Shown piece by piece: positions 1-11,640 of a stretch of 64,000 nt of DNA. The position numbers and the translations under genes were made by a program. The stretch covers positions 11,491,826-11,555,825 of the forward strand of contig NC_051140.1 of the NCBI RefSeq assembly GCF_014839805.1, in the 5' to 3' direction. Numbering within the stretch: position 1 is the first letter of the stretch; every line of letters begins with the position of its first letter. Below the pieces are notes generated by a model that saw only the letters and a program-made list of their open reading frames with translations, made no database searches and was not told the DNA's origin. Source of the DNA: Manduca sexta (taxonomy: Eukaryota > Arthropoda > Insecta > Lepidoptera > Sphingidae).

Positions 1-1269
1 TTTGTGTGGGTGGTTTTGATTTTGGTCATTTCGTATAGCGGCTTCGTATTCTCTTTTATGTCAATATGTCGAACGTTAGAGTCCTAACGTGGTCAAATTA
101 AGTGCTAGCTTTAAAACAAAAAAAATAAGAAATAGAGCGGAGAATTTGAAAATCCAGATAACTCAATAACCGCAAGAAACACAACATTATGATATATTTT
201 CTAGACAATTGTCTTTGTTCACAGTTACTTACTTAGTCGGGCAAGCGTACATGCTGTATAAGAATAAATTACTTTATCGTCTTATGCGTTTAATTGCTTA
301 ATTAAGAAAATTTTATATTTGACTACTGAAAAACAGCGATGTGTTGTGGTTTCCACCACATCACCACCTTATACTGAGAGGTCATCTACCGGTTACAGCA
401 GCGACCAGCCATTTTATTTTTTATTATTTGTAATTTAGGTGCATTATGTTTGTTTATGTTGCGACTTACTAATAAATCGCTTTTCTTTCTATTTATACAC
501 ACGTCTATTTAATTTACACATTCATACGAAATGACTAACAAAATTTTCTTTCTACAAACATTCCATAATCTTGCATAATTTCTCCTACAAAACCCCGCAA
601 TAAACAGCATTTCGATTACAACCTCATCTAGTTTTGTTAAAGAAATAACAATAGTGGTTGGTAGCGACAAAAACTCGTACGTGCCTAGGCACAGCACACA
701 AGCGCATGCAAAACCGCTGATGAAAATGCATAGAGCATTTTTATTCGCGCCGACTTACGCTCTGTTCATTCAATAACTGATTTAAAGTCAAAGCACTTCA
801 TCCAAAGTTATGTTGTTGAATAAAAAATAGGACATAATACAACGCGGATTTTTGTCTTTATGAAAGCGTTTCATATTATAAACCAAAGTCCCCAGCTCGT
901 CTATCTGAACACGATAAACTCAAATACTTCCGAAAAAATTTCAAAAAAAGTAATAGATTTTATCCTAGGAAAATATATAGCGGGACTTTTATGCCGGAAA
1001 AGTATTACAGGCGAACAAACCCGCAAGCAAAAGCAAGTAATGATGCATTCTGAATTAGCCTTTACTCCTAGCTTGTTCCGTAACAAAAGTCCCGCTGTGC
1101 AAGTGCATTAGGAGCAAATTTTCACGCTACTTCCTAAGACTATTTTCTATCCCGGAGACTTTCCTGGAATAAATGTGTTGATTAATATAAAAACTAGCTT
1201 ATTCCATCCAAATCCATCCATGGATTTATGCGTTAATATCTTATAGATATTTAAACAGCTATACGTATA

Positions 1270-1540
1270 ATAAATGATAATGCCAGCCTGTATTATTATA
1301 CGTATTATAATATTCTGTTTACTGGTGGGCGCGGGCCTCCTCTACTACTTACAGGATTTAGGTCTTAGTCCACCACGATGCCCTAGTGAGGGTTGGCAGG
1401 CTTCACTTACCTTTGATATTATTATGGAGAATTACGGGTATATGGATTTCCTCACGATGTTCTTCTTTACCATCAAAGCGAACGATAATTTACAAAATAC
1501 ATACGTTACTTTTAAAGTCAAGGATGTGTGCCTGCATACT
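1270..1540 (-). mobile_element. SINE family B copy, headless
   Basis: Reverse-complement copy of the body and 3' end of the SINE seen complete at 41917-42278 (shared motifs: the AGTCCACCAC block and CTCACGATGTTCTTC). The tRNA-derived head with the Pol III boxes is missing; the copy ends where the LINE fragment begins. Confidence 0.65.
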
Positions 1541-1555
1541 TACTTCTACACACCT

Positions 1556-2010
1556 GAATTTTCTTGGCATTGAACTCTACCAGATTGGATGAACCCCATT
1601 GAGAAATGAGATTCAACGTCTGATTGAGTTCAATAATCAGATTCTCACGCTGGCTGTTGGTAACTTCCTGGCCCAAGGTGGCCCAGCACAATATTACTCA
1701 TACATCGTACTGTTATCTAGATATCAATGAATGTTACCAAGGAATAACATATCATTGATCGCTAACTATTGGTAACTTCCCCGCCACTGGATAGCTCAGC
1801 GCAATATCGCTCGTACACCGTAGTGTCATCTGCATATCAATAAATATTACCAAAGTATAACATATATGTAGAGTAAACAAGGTGGGCGCAAGCACAGAGC
1901 CTTGGGAGATACCAGCATTAACTAACATGCTGCGATACGTATCCTCCGACGAAGAAACGCATTCTACACGCAGCAGTTAAGATCCCAACATCCCTATAAA
2001 ATGACTACTA
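1556..2010 (-). mobile_element. LINE reverse-transcriptase fragment with duplicated catalytic box
   Basis: Minus-strand translation shows a non-LTR reverse transcriptase in several frames: NAGISQGSVLAPTLF (motif before the catalytic box), YADDTTVYERY (the YADD catalytic box), and downstream LISQWGSSNLVEFNAKK, which matches the region after the box in jockey/CR1-type LINEs. Frameshifts and stops make it a dead copy. A tandem duplication of about 110 bases (1659-1767 and 1768-1870) repeats the YADD region; the second copy reads YLDNSTMYE-stop. The fragment abuts a headless SINE copy at its low-coordinate side. Confidence 0.75.
1659..1870 (-). repeat. Two-copy tandem duplication inside the LINE fragment
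   Basis: Each copy starts with TTGGTAACTTCC on the plus strand and contains GATATCAAT(A/G)AAT(A/G)TTACCAA. The copies differ at many sites, so the duplication is old. Confidence 0.6.
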
Positions 2011-2230
2011 GCTGGCCACTGTAATTAACAGCTACTTAAGTACACAGACCAATAGTTAAATAAATTACCAAGTCTAGACAGACATCATAACACACAGTAA
2101 AATAACCCCAGACAGTTGACACATAAATTACAGTATAAACCGGACAAGACAAACAGGTCGACGGAGCGTCGCTGTGTAACGCGCCCTTAATTGCACACCG
2201 CACTCTGATTGTAGTGATATAGGCTACAAA

Positions 2231-2326
2231 ATGACAATAATTCCACACATACGACGACCCGTTAATACCGACGAGTACCACTGTGCGGGGCAATTATTGT
2301 TTAAGCCGCGACTGGACATCACAAAG
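2231..2326 (+). CDS. Candidate first coding exon (weak)
   Basis: An ATG with A at -3 opens 32 codons (MTIIPHIRRPVNTDEYHC at the start, PRLDITK at the end) and reaches AAAG/GTACAT, a possible donor, in phase 0. The surrounding 200 bases are richer in GC than the neighbourhood. The frame runs another 29 codons past the donor before stopping. No following exon was found, so this could be conserved noncoding DNA. Confidence 0.15.
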
Positions 2327-2821
2327 GTACATTCATTATTCACGATGAAGCTTTTGTTGAACATATTTCAATTTACACTTGTATATTTACAATTAGAAAT
2401 ACGTTATGAATTATGAAACAAATTACTGTATTCCACTTCGCAAACTAAAGGTCGCGTGTCCATTCCATTGCGCGTTCTAATTTCAAATTTACCAACTCTA
2501 ACGCAATGGTAATGAGTGGTGGCGAATGATTTTGATCAACTTTGTGTGTCCTGAAACCGGATATTCAATGCATAAAATGTATATTTTAAAATTGTTGTTC
2601 TGTGATATGTATTACTTAGGATTCTTTTAAATTTGAAAATTGTTATTCTGTGATATGTACTTAGTTTTCTTTTAATAACATAGGCCGCAATGAGATGACC
2701 TAACTCGTTTGAATCATTAATGTGCTATCAGCCTTAAGACAAAACATCAGGAACGCACTCAAAAATAATAACAATCGAATGAACTCATGCACAACAAGCC
2801 TTCAGGAATTCTGTGAGACAA

Positions 2822-2882
2822 AAAGACCCCCCTGCCCTCACACTCACCACTGCAACTCCTGTTAGCCAGGATCAACAGGATA
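2822..2882 (-). repeat. Fragment of the R1/jockey-like LINE 3' tail
   Basis: Reverse complement reads GATCCTGGCTAACAGGAGTT followed by GTGAGTGTGAGGGCAG, which matches the end of the tails at 4021, 49302 and 54275. Confidence 0.6.
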
Positions 2883-3124
2883 TTGGACAGTCAAGGTTCG
2901 CGAAATAGCTCTCAAAGAGAGAATTCTAGTCAGTGTGTTAATTTTTCTATGAGAAAGTACTACCCCGGTTGAGAAAGATAAATATGTCTGCAACAGGGTT
3001 TTGGTCGTTGGAATGAAACTAATTACAGTTTCATTTCGATTATAATGTGATGTATATAAAATACACGCACAATTACGCCTATTTTCCCTGATTTGGTAAA
3101 CAAAGCGCAACTACTACATTCACT

Positions 3125-3245
3125 TTTCGCCATGGGTATCCTTTGAAGTGATAAGGCTAACGTCATATCACTTAAGCTAACCTGGGGATCGAACTCCAAA
3201 TCGCAGCAGGGCTGTCGTACCGTAATACAACTACGCCACCAAGGC
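3125..3245 (-). mobile_element. SINE family A copy, head region
   Basis: The reverse complement begins TTGACTGCCTTGGTGGCGTA and contains an A box (TGGCGTAGTTG) and a B-box-like GTTCGATCC, matching the tRNA-like head of the copies at 17473 and 21307. The body is diverged or truncated. Confidence 0.6.
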
Positions 3246-3294
3246 AGTCAATAAGCACAACACAGTTAAGTGAACAAACAAATGAAGATGTGAA

Positions 3295-3490
3295 ACCATC
3301 ATCATCAGCCTATATCTTAGCCCAAATGGATATAGGCCTCCTCCAAAACTCACCATTACACCCGGTCTTCGATATGTCACATCCAGTTTCTGCCAGCAAC
3401 CTTTCGCAAATCGTCATTTCCCCTAACTGAAGTCGGCCTACACTACGCTGGCCAACTCGTGTTCTCCACTCGAACGCTTTCAAATAAAAC
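3295..3490 (-). mobile_element. 3' end of an RTE-type LINE
   Basis: Minus-strand translation reads GRLQLGEMTICERLLAETG and ends FWRRPISIWAKI-stop, then a GCTGATGATGATG tail. This is the C-terminal end of RTE-clade proteins (pattern W/ADD...K.AG..W...AQDR..W...GEAY) with the usual TGATGA microsatellite tail. Heavily mutated. Confidence 0.55.
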
Positions 3491-4020
3491 CGACGCCCAG
3501 AAAAAGAAATAAAACTATAACAAGTTTGATGACAATTAAAAATTACTTTGATAACACATTTTTAAATACAATGAAAAATTAATATAACCTTGCAATCTAT
3601 CAAGTTAAGGATCTTGAAAATACTCGTATAATTCTTACAAGTTATTAATACTGATCATCAATCATTCGTTCTTTTAAAATTATTTAAGTTGTTATAAAAG
3701 TAACCATGAAAAAAATATGACTTATTATTTTATTAATATTACAATTTACTATAAAAGGCGTAAGAAGCCTAACAAATTTTATTAATTGGTTGAAATGACT
3801 AAAACGTTTGATCTAGTTAATATTTAATTACACGCAATAAAATGCTAAGAAAGTTATTCCTAAAGAATGTCTTTGACTGGAAACTCAGTCCGGTAAGTGT
3901 AAGTATCTGACGTCACGACCCAGCTTGCGGGGACTCTTCCCTTCTCGTTACTAAATGACCGAATACAACGGAAATTATACCGTTTGTTTTCCATACAATT
4001 CTTTGATATTTTATTACTGT
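3491..4020. other. AT-rich stretch, one splice-like island
   Basis: Nothing recognisable except 3866-3892, where AG...GTAAGTG flanks nine open codons (NVFDWKLSP), and a palindromic TGACGTCA (CRE-type) at 3908-3915. Confidence 0.3.
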
Positions 4021-4345
4021 ACCTTATACCCTTTCGTTTAATTTTTATCAGAAGTGCTTTATAACTGGCTTATCTAGTTATAAACGTCTCTATACTTTTG
4101 GGTAAAATACCTCCTTAGTTCATTATTTTATCTCCCGCTTTGCTATCGAGAGAAGTGAATAATTAATATTTCCAACTCCTCCCTATCTTTCTATTTGATT
4201 AATTTTGTTGCGGGATAAAGACGTGTTAGTTTTTCATGAGACTCGCAGAGCTTTACAACTCGGTGTCATAAAATGCGTGCCACTGCCAATCCTGGCCTAC
4301 AGGAGTTGTAATGGTGGGTGTGAGGGCGGGAATGTCTCTACTATA
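4021..4345 (+). repeat. R1/jockey-like LINE 3' tail copy
   Basis: Matches 49340-49650 closely (GCTTTATAACTGGCTTATCT, the CTCCCGCTTTGC block, CGGTGTCATAAAATGCGTGC, then GTGTGAGGGCGGGAA). At 48.6 kb the same sequence directly follows LINE coding sequence, so this is a 5'-truncated insertion carrying only the 3' UTR. Confidence 0.65.
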
Positions 4346-6114
4346 CCTTATATAAAAAAGTAAAACCAGCATTATATAATCAAAATTTTATTTCTAAATT
4401 CTTAAATTTCTCTTTATTTTTAGGATACTCGTCACTTATGGAATATAATGGTGTTGTTAACAGTAACCGGCTAGACTTCGTAGTGTTTCAAAATATTAAT
4501 ATTCCACTTATTCTACGCTATGCCCTTAGCGTGTGATACGATAAATATCCAATGTAACTAAAGTAAATACTTTGCCGTTTGAGTCATGACTCGATGACTC
4601 CTTGTAAGCAACAAACGCAAATAACAATATGTATTTCTTGTGAAGTTATAAAATTCAAAAACCTAAAAATATTCAGTAGACGTTGCTGAACTCACAACGA
4701 CTGCAATCAAAGCGTAAATTGCATTGGAAAAACACAAAGGATGTCAAATAATATGCAAATTTTCAACTGAACAAATACTACATTTTATCCAAATGAAAAT
4801 CATGTCATGAAAAGACTCGTATTTGTTTTAAGGCTTAACGTAGACAATGTTAATGTTATTGATATACTATTATTATAAACAACGCGTATGTAACGTAATA
4901 TCTATTATGTTTTCAAATTAATTTTGGCTTTACAATAGATGAGAACTTGAAATACAAGGATAATTTTGAAAGAAAAACCTAGTTGTTTAATTTTATTAGT
5001 CCATTATTCGAAGCGCGGACAGATTCGGCCAAATTAATTTACACATAACACAAAACACATAAATATATATGTATTCGAATATAAACTCTTTGCGGTGGGG
5101 GTAAAAAGGAATTGTCAATATATATATTATTAAAAAAGAAGACTGAAGACTGACATTACTATTGAAGAAAAAGCTATCGTAATCGGAACAAAAAGGGCTC
5201 CCGGGAGCACATGTCTTAAGAAAAAAGGAAATTTGGGTGAGTTGTATAGTTATATATTAGTGTGTATGTATATAGACCACACAGGATCGAGAAGTCCGCA
5301 CGTTGGCCGAAGACAAAAATTGTATGTAATTAACATCATTACATAACACTAGTCTTAAATATAATCGTATTTTTTCACAAGCGACGTCGAGAAGCTTTGA
5401 TATTAGGTAATTCACGCCGATTGTCTGCTATGAATTAAAGATGATAATCATCTCAATCTTTGGTTCCTCTTGAATGTGAGGAGAGATTCGGAGTCTCATT
5501 ATATTCCATATTATTGCAATAGTTAGATTTATTTTGTTACCTTTACATATTCTCCGAATTATATAAAACCCTATACCTGCCAACCACAATCTTTTTAATA
5601 TTGTATGACGTCTCGAATGTCTTTCTTTATCCGTCTATATACATATTATATATACATTTTTTTTTATTTTATGACCGGTACTTATATCATTAAATTGGTC
5701 TTACTGATATAACTTAATACTAAACAGTGTTGCTCGCAGCGTCACTAGCTTGAAAGTATTTCCACGTATAAAAATCTCAGTGTTTACTTCAACAAATCAA
5801 ATATCTTATAAATCAGGACATTATTTATAATAAATTTCATGCAAATCTATCTCTGTACGTTAAATACTTCAGAAAAAATATTTTTTAATGTGATCTCTTT
5901 CAATGAGCAAATGCTATTCATCACATAAATGCCGACTAAATACAAAATTAACTCTAATCTATATTCCTAAATGATAAATGAGTACTATCTACATTAGCCG
6001 TTTAATACGATAACAGTCAAATAAAATACATTCAAAATATGTGAAACCTTAACGTCATCTCATCCTTAACGTGGCAAAACACCGTCATATTTCAAGTGAA
6101 GATTAATCCTTGAG
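4346..6114. other. AT-rich stretch without recognisable genes
   Basis: Low GC, short open frames only, no recognised repeat. A few short AT palindromes. Confidence 0.5.
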
Positions 6115-6245
6115 ATAATGTAGTCGGAGGTGTAATGCCAAAACGGGCTCACGTCACGATTGTCGTGCGCAGCCCCGTCGCAGTGGGGTTGCAGTTCCTT
6201 AGGGATGGGAAATGCGGCTTAATTAAAACGTCGATTGCTATGAAT
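6115..6245. promoter_or_regulatory. GC-rich island with TTAATTAA core, possible regulatory element
   Basis: About 130 bases are much richer in GC and CpG than the flanks. They contain GCGGCTTAATTAAAACG, a palindromic homeodomain-type core. Open frames exist on both strands (plus MPKRAHVTIVVRSPVAVG, minus AAFPIPKELQPHCDG), so a short exon cannot be excluded. Confidence 0.25.
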
Positions 6246-7444
6246 TAGTTTGTATGAAGTATATTAGTTATTGTTTTGGTGGTGTATTGCGATTTGCAAT
6301 ACGACTGCTGAAATGTTAGTTTTATTTTTGGGTAGTGTAAATTAATAAATGGTAATGTATCGTGGATTACACACGGCGAAAAATAGATGCACTAGTTTAG
6401 CCTCTGCTAAACTGTGTATGTGTGCTTTTGTGGAAATGGTATCAGATATATTCATATCAATAATGAAATATTAGTGTTGATTAAACTTATTGCGCATTCG
6501 GATGAATTGAGATTCTCTGAAATTCTATGACAGAATCAACAATATTCAGTGACAAAGGCCAATTACCTTTATATAAATGTAAATCCTCTTCCGAGAATGT
6601 AATACCTACCCTCAAGTTTCTAAGCTATTCGCCATAATAGTTATGTCAATAAATTTTTCGGTTGACTGAACATGGCTTAGCGCCAAAAATTATTCAGGCA
6701 TATAGACATATAATGATGGTCATCTGACTCTAACGCAAGATGATCCTCCATTAACTTCCTTAGCTCTAATTCTATACTAATGTGAATTTTAACTTAGTCA
6801 GTCTTCAAAAAACTTACTTCCATATTTTTTTTTTTATTATTTAGGGTAACAAACGGTTACACATTATCAATAACAATATGTAACCGTTTCTTATAAATAA
6901 TACACAAAATATCATAGGCAAAACAAAAAAAAAATTGCTGTAAACCACACTGTGAAATACGGTTAGTAAGTAAAAATATCGACATTATTTTCTGATATTT
7001 GAAAAATAAATTTTATTTTTAAACATTAATTTCGTTTAAAACTTGAAACTAAAAATGTTACATGTAAAGTAAACCCTCAATTCAAAAACATTCATACAAA
7101 AATTGCTGTCCAATTACTTCGTCAATACGAGCAAAAAATAAATGAAGTTTTCCACTATCTGTGGATCATAACTGTGTGCAGTTTATGATTCAATTTCATA
7201 AATAACACCTGTATAATATTTGTGTTTAAATAACGTTAGTTTATATAAGCAACTATATAATTTGATGCCTATAATGAATGAGTTTCTTGCATGAGTTAAT
7301 TATAGCTCGAATGTATAACATTTTGTTTCATAAATAAATAATTTCTTATTTGCCGTGTAGTATTGAACGAAATTAACGTCTGTGTGACATTATTATTTCG
7401 TTTTAAAATAAATAAGTGTAAATAAGCTTCGCTCTACATTTCAG
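6246..7444. other. AT-rich stretch without recognisable genes
   Basis: No coding signal, no recognised repeat. Confidence 0.45.
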
Positions 7445-7518
7445 TTGGCCATAAATATGTCAGTCCCACTGGAGTGTAGCTACAAAGCTGCACCGACAAT
7501 GCAATTCAGCAGAAAAAT
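7445..7518 (+). CDS. Exon-like island (weak)
   Basis: Acceptor CTACATTTCAG and donor AAAAT/GTAAGC flank 74 bases with one open frame, LAINMSVPLECSYKAAPTMQ then FSRK, leaving two bases. Its phase is compatible with the next island at 8007-8056, but all three frames there are open, so this is weak support. Confidence 0.18.
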
Positions 7519-8006
7519 GTAAGCTATTTTTACTTCGGCGACCTGAAAACTTTTTTCGAAAATCAAATAAACAACAAAAACTTAATTAGGTTTTTTAGAG
7601 CAGCTTTTGTTACATTTATTAGATATCTGCACCTGCATATTTATTAAAAGAAATTGGCGCATTGTATTAAAACAAGTCTAGATTTTAATAACAATATTGG
7701 TTCTCTAAAAATATATTTTGTTGCCATGATAAATCTTTTTAATCATTTTATATAAACCAAACTTTATACGCAAGGACCAACCATTGCATTTTTAATTAAA
7801 AAATAGCATCACATCGTTCTCCCTAACATCAAACATCGAACGATTTTTTTTATTTAATTGAATCAATTATTAGTTCTAAATCATTCCCATAAATAACTAT
7901 CAAACCATTTCACACGATGGATGTTTATCTATCCAGGAAAATATCTACTTTGTATAACGCATATGCAAATATCGAGGGTAACATTTATCCGCCCTATTTG
8001 GTACAG

Positions 8007-8056
8007 CCTATATCTACACGAACGCGGAGCAATTTCGACTGCACAGTACTTGGGAA
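8007..8056 (+). CDS. Exon-like island (weak)
   Basis: Acceptor CCCTATTTGGTACAG and a strong GTGAGTG donor flank 50 bases. All frames are open; the most protein-like is YIYTNAEQFRLHSTWE, while splicing from 7518 would give LYLHERGAISTAQYLG. Confidence 0.2.
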
Positions 8057-8230
8057 GTGAGTGAAGCACAATATTATTAACATAATACTTATCAAAACGT
8101 GATTAAACAATACATGGTAACACGCTGTTTCTTGTAATCTAATTTTGAAGATTCGAAATTAAGGAAACCTATTTGTATGAGTCGATTAATAATGAATATA
8201 AATTTACTTTTAAAAGCAAAGTATCATAAT

Positions 8231-8515
8231 AATATCAGCGCCGTATTATATACGCTCTCCTCTGTTGAGAGGGATTAGGCCTTCCACCACGCTGGCCTAG
8301 GAGGATTGGCAGACTTCCTATACCCCCAAAATTCTTAAAGAGAACTCAGGTATGCAGGTTTTCTGATGATGTTCTCCTTCACTGTTAAAGCAAGCGATAA
8401 ACCATAAACAATATTCACATAACTCTAGAAAGGCAGAAGTCTGTGCCTTTGATTTTTGAACCCGCGGAATTTCGTCTCGGTAGTCCGTTGAACTCCCCTA
8501 GCCTATCGACACTTC
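8231..8515 (-). mobile_element. SINE family B copy, near full length
   Basis: Reverse complement shows a degenerate A-box region (GATAGGCTAGGGGAG), a B-box-like GGGTTCAAAAATC, then the shared body TTATCGCTTGCTTTAACAGT, GGCCAGCGTGGTGG and CCTCTCAACAGAGG. Diverged, with no clear target duplication. Confidence 0.7.
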
Positions 8516-8762
8516 AAAGCAAAGTTTGTAAGTTGTAAATTGTGACACTATCTTGATGAAGATTGAAAGTTGTTAGTGATGTTGCGATTACTGATAAGCA
8601 GTTGTGGTAATAATATTACCATCAGGCAAGCAATGCACTCGCCTCATCATTCGTTTGTAAAAAAGAATTCTTGAAAAATCTTAGATTCGCACGAAAATAA
8701 TCTTTTGAAATTTATGAGCTCCAGACAAAGATTTATGATAATCTTTGCAATTTAAACATTTA

Positions 8763-9023
8763 CCCCCTTATTCATAGACGTTTTTTATCGAACGACCGAG
8801 TAAGGCTGTGATAACAAGTCTGTTTCTCAGTGCTGACGGCATGGCAGTCTTCGCAGTGCGTAGACGTAGGACCGTTGTGATTGGGTAATATTGAAATACA
8901 ACAATAATAACTAATCACAACGGCCCTATGTCTATTTCTCAGTGCCGTTGGGCACTGAAAAACAGGCTTGTTATCACAGCTTTACTCCGTCCTTACATAA
9001 AAAACGTTTATGAATAAGGGGGT
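8763..9023. mobile_element. MITE with about 70-base terminal inverted repeats
   Basis: 261 bases bounded by inverted ends: left CCCCCTTATTCATAGACGTT, right reading inward CCCCCTTATTCATAAACGTT. The match continues through GCTGTGATAACAAG to CAGTGC, about 70 bases with few differences. A TTA on each side (8760-8762, 9024-9026) fits a 3-base target duplication, as made by PIF/Harbinger transposases. It has no coding capacity, so it was moved in trans. Confidence 0.8.
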
Positions 9024-9026
9024 TAG

Positions 9027-10237
9027 TATTTTACCTTTCTTTAAAAAAGTACTTATTTAAAATAAAATACTTTTAAACATACTGGAGCAGGTAATATCTG
9101 CAAGAATGGGACCTATTTCACCGCAAGATAAACAGTTTAAAACAACTTTCCAAGTTCTACTTTCTAAACATCTGAACGCCGAACGTTTTGCGACTGTCCG
9201 AATATGGTTGCTTCTTTTACTTTCTTCGGAGCACTTTCAAGAGGTAACTTTTCAAATAAATCAGTAGGCATTGCAGCAAGATCTCTACAAGCGGTCGGGA
9301 GCACTTATTCTTTGTTATCTGAAAACTGACGGTCTAACTTTGTGTGACTTATTTAAAATTCCATATATTTTAAAACCATTTACGCGTGAAAAATTACGGT
9401 TTCATAGAAAACTAATATAATGGACTATATTGCAATAATTCACTTTATTTTTTTCTTCGTTCATTTTTAATTTAATAAAACACAAAGTTTTACTTAACTC
9501 ATTTAAAACGAAAATAAATTACGCTTTTTAAATATTTTATACAGTTTGTTCACAAAAAACTTATTCATTAGGTTTAATTAAATGAAGTCCTTAAAGGATA
9601 TTATTCTAAGTTCTACGAAAGCAACTTAATGAAAATACTTGAGGTACTACTCATACAAATAAACATGTATACATTATTTATACGTAATACGTATAATTTT
9701 CACCTATTGATCTATTCACAGCACCAAAACGAATCTAAATTCCTATTTGATATGGAATACGGGCTCAGAATCTCCGGCTCTTTTATGGAATAAATTAACT
9801 TTTATTAAAATCCTGTTTGTGACCCATCGAGGGTCCTCTGTTGGCTTCGCCTTATCGACTTATTTGGAAAATCAGATTACACTTTTGTAAATAAAAACTG
9901 GCAGATTTCGAGCGCGATATTGATTTATTCAAAGTACGTCCCGGGCTATCTGAATATTGTTTAATACTCTTTGCATAACGGTTAAATGTTACTGCAATTA
10001 ATGGTATTCAGAATAAATTATTTCATTCTATTTTATATACGTATACACTATAGATGTTAATCTACGTCGCAATATTTGTTATTAATGAATTTTTGGTAGA
10101 ATTATAACAATTGTAATCCCATAAGGAAGCAATCTAAAATCTTTTAAAGCTAAACTCTTTCGGTTGAAGGATAACGAAAAAATTTTTGTGAAAAAAAGAT
10201 GAAGACAAAATAGTCCTCAGAAAAATATGGACCACAC
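9027..10237. other. AT-rich stretch without recognisable genes
   Basis: No coding signal and no recognised repeat. Confidence 0.4.
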
Positions 10238-10333
10238 CTGCGCAACCAAAACGGGTCGTTTCTACAAATGTATGTGTGAATTTGAATAACTTCCAAGTCG
10301 TGGAGGATGTTAATTAAATTCCGGACAAACATC
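10238..10333 (-). CDS. Candidate internal exon, minus strand
   Basis: Minus strand: acceptor CTAGGTAACAG, 96 bases, donor GCAG/GTGTGG. One base completes a codon, then 31 open codons start MFVRNLINILHDLEVIQ and end RNDPFWLR, with two bases left. The composition resembles a folded protein segment. The polypyrimidine tract is weak and no phase-compatible neighbour was found. Function unknown. Confidence 0.2.
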
Positions 10334-11540
10334 CTGTTACCTAGGCAAAGTAATTTATGACGCGTTTACCTTAGATTTAAGTATGTGTACGTAATTGAAA
10401 CTAACTGATTAAGAGGTGTAATTTTGTTTCAATAAGAGCTATTTTGTTCTCATATACCTTGTTTATAATGAATTTACTTTTTTTTATAAACATAGTAGCG
10501 TAAGTAATTTCGGTATAATAATAATTATATACAAATTAACCATACCCGTTACCCAAATGATAAGTATGTCCGTGTTGTTTTTTCAATAGAATAAATTAAT
10601 TTATACTTCAACTTATACATACGTTCTAGAAGGTTGCTTACGTTTGTATTATTCCTAAAAGACGGCGTCTAACTTTTGCAATATTATTAAAAGTTTTTGA
10701 TATTAATATAAAATCTAAGTGAGTCGAGACATATTGAATATAAGGACGAAAATTCCATATCATACAATAACATTGCACGCTACTTTTTCTGACAAGCAAC
10801 AATATGCTACCGCTGGTTAATAAGTAGTAAAAATTTGGTTTCAAGAATCTATATATTTACCTATCACCTCTTCTGAAAACTATTAATAAACAATAAAAAT
10901 ATATTAAGTTTTATACCACTACTACTATGGTTATCTGGAAGAAATTGCCTCGAGTGATAAGACCGCCAATTGCACTACTTAGTAAATATTATACTATGCT
11001 AATCTTTTATTAATATATTTACATGTGTGCAATAAAGTCTAAATAAATAAATCTATTATCTTTTTTACATACACAGAACATTGTCAATGTTTTTACCGTT
11101 TCAAATTCCGAACGCAAGGTCTAGCCTTAAAAACGAATAGACGAAAATATTCCGTTCGAAAAAGTTAGGACGTGTGTGATGTGACAAAATAATTTTACAA
11201 TACGATCTATGCCGAACGAGGGACCAAACCGGAAATCGTATTCGAACAACTATTTTATATGGCACGCCAAATAACTCAAAATATGTAAATTCTTGCAAAT
11301 GGCGGCGAGTAAATTCTATTCATTTAATGTTTATTTGAATATGAAAATTATTATTCATCACACAGCTCTCAGCAAAGTCAATTAAGATTTAACTATCTGT
11401 GGTATAAGGGCGAAAGTGTTCATTACCACATCTCTTATAATTGCACTGAATAATTGAATAAAGGTCTATCGAGATGTATTCCGTTTTCAGCTACGCAGGT
11501 TGCAATATGAATTCGTCAGTGAAGACAGATAAAATTTAAT
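10334..11540. other. AT-rich stretch without recognisable genes
   Basis: Several short open frames on the minus strand, none with coding-like codon bias. Confidence 0.4.
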
Positions 11541-11640
11541 TGAACATGTGCGCGGGTTCCCACAGTCGAGACCGCTCTGGACCGCTTCCACCGGCTCGCT
11601 CCGATGGACACAGTGAAGCGAAGCTTAGTGGCACAAATGG
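11541..11640. other. GC-rich island of unknown nature
   Basis: A GC-rich block sits in AT-rich DNA. Plus-strand frame VETALDRFHRLAPMDTVKRS is open after a TTCCCACAG acceptor-like site, but no donor follows. The minus strand is open as well. Exon, enhancer and repeat fragment are all possible. Confidence 0.15.
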
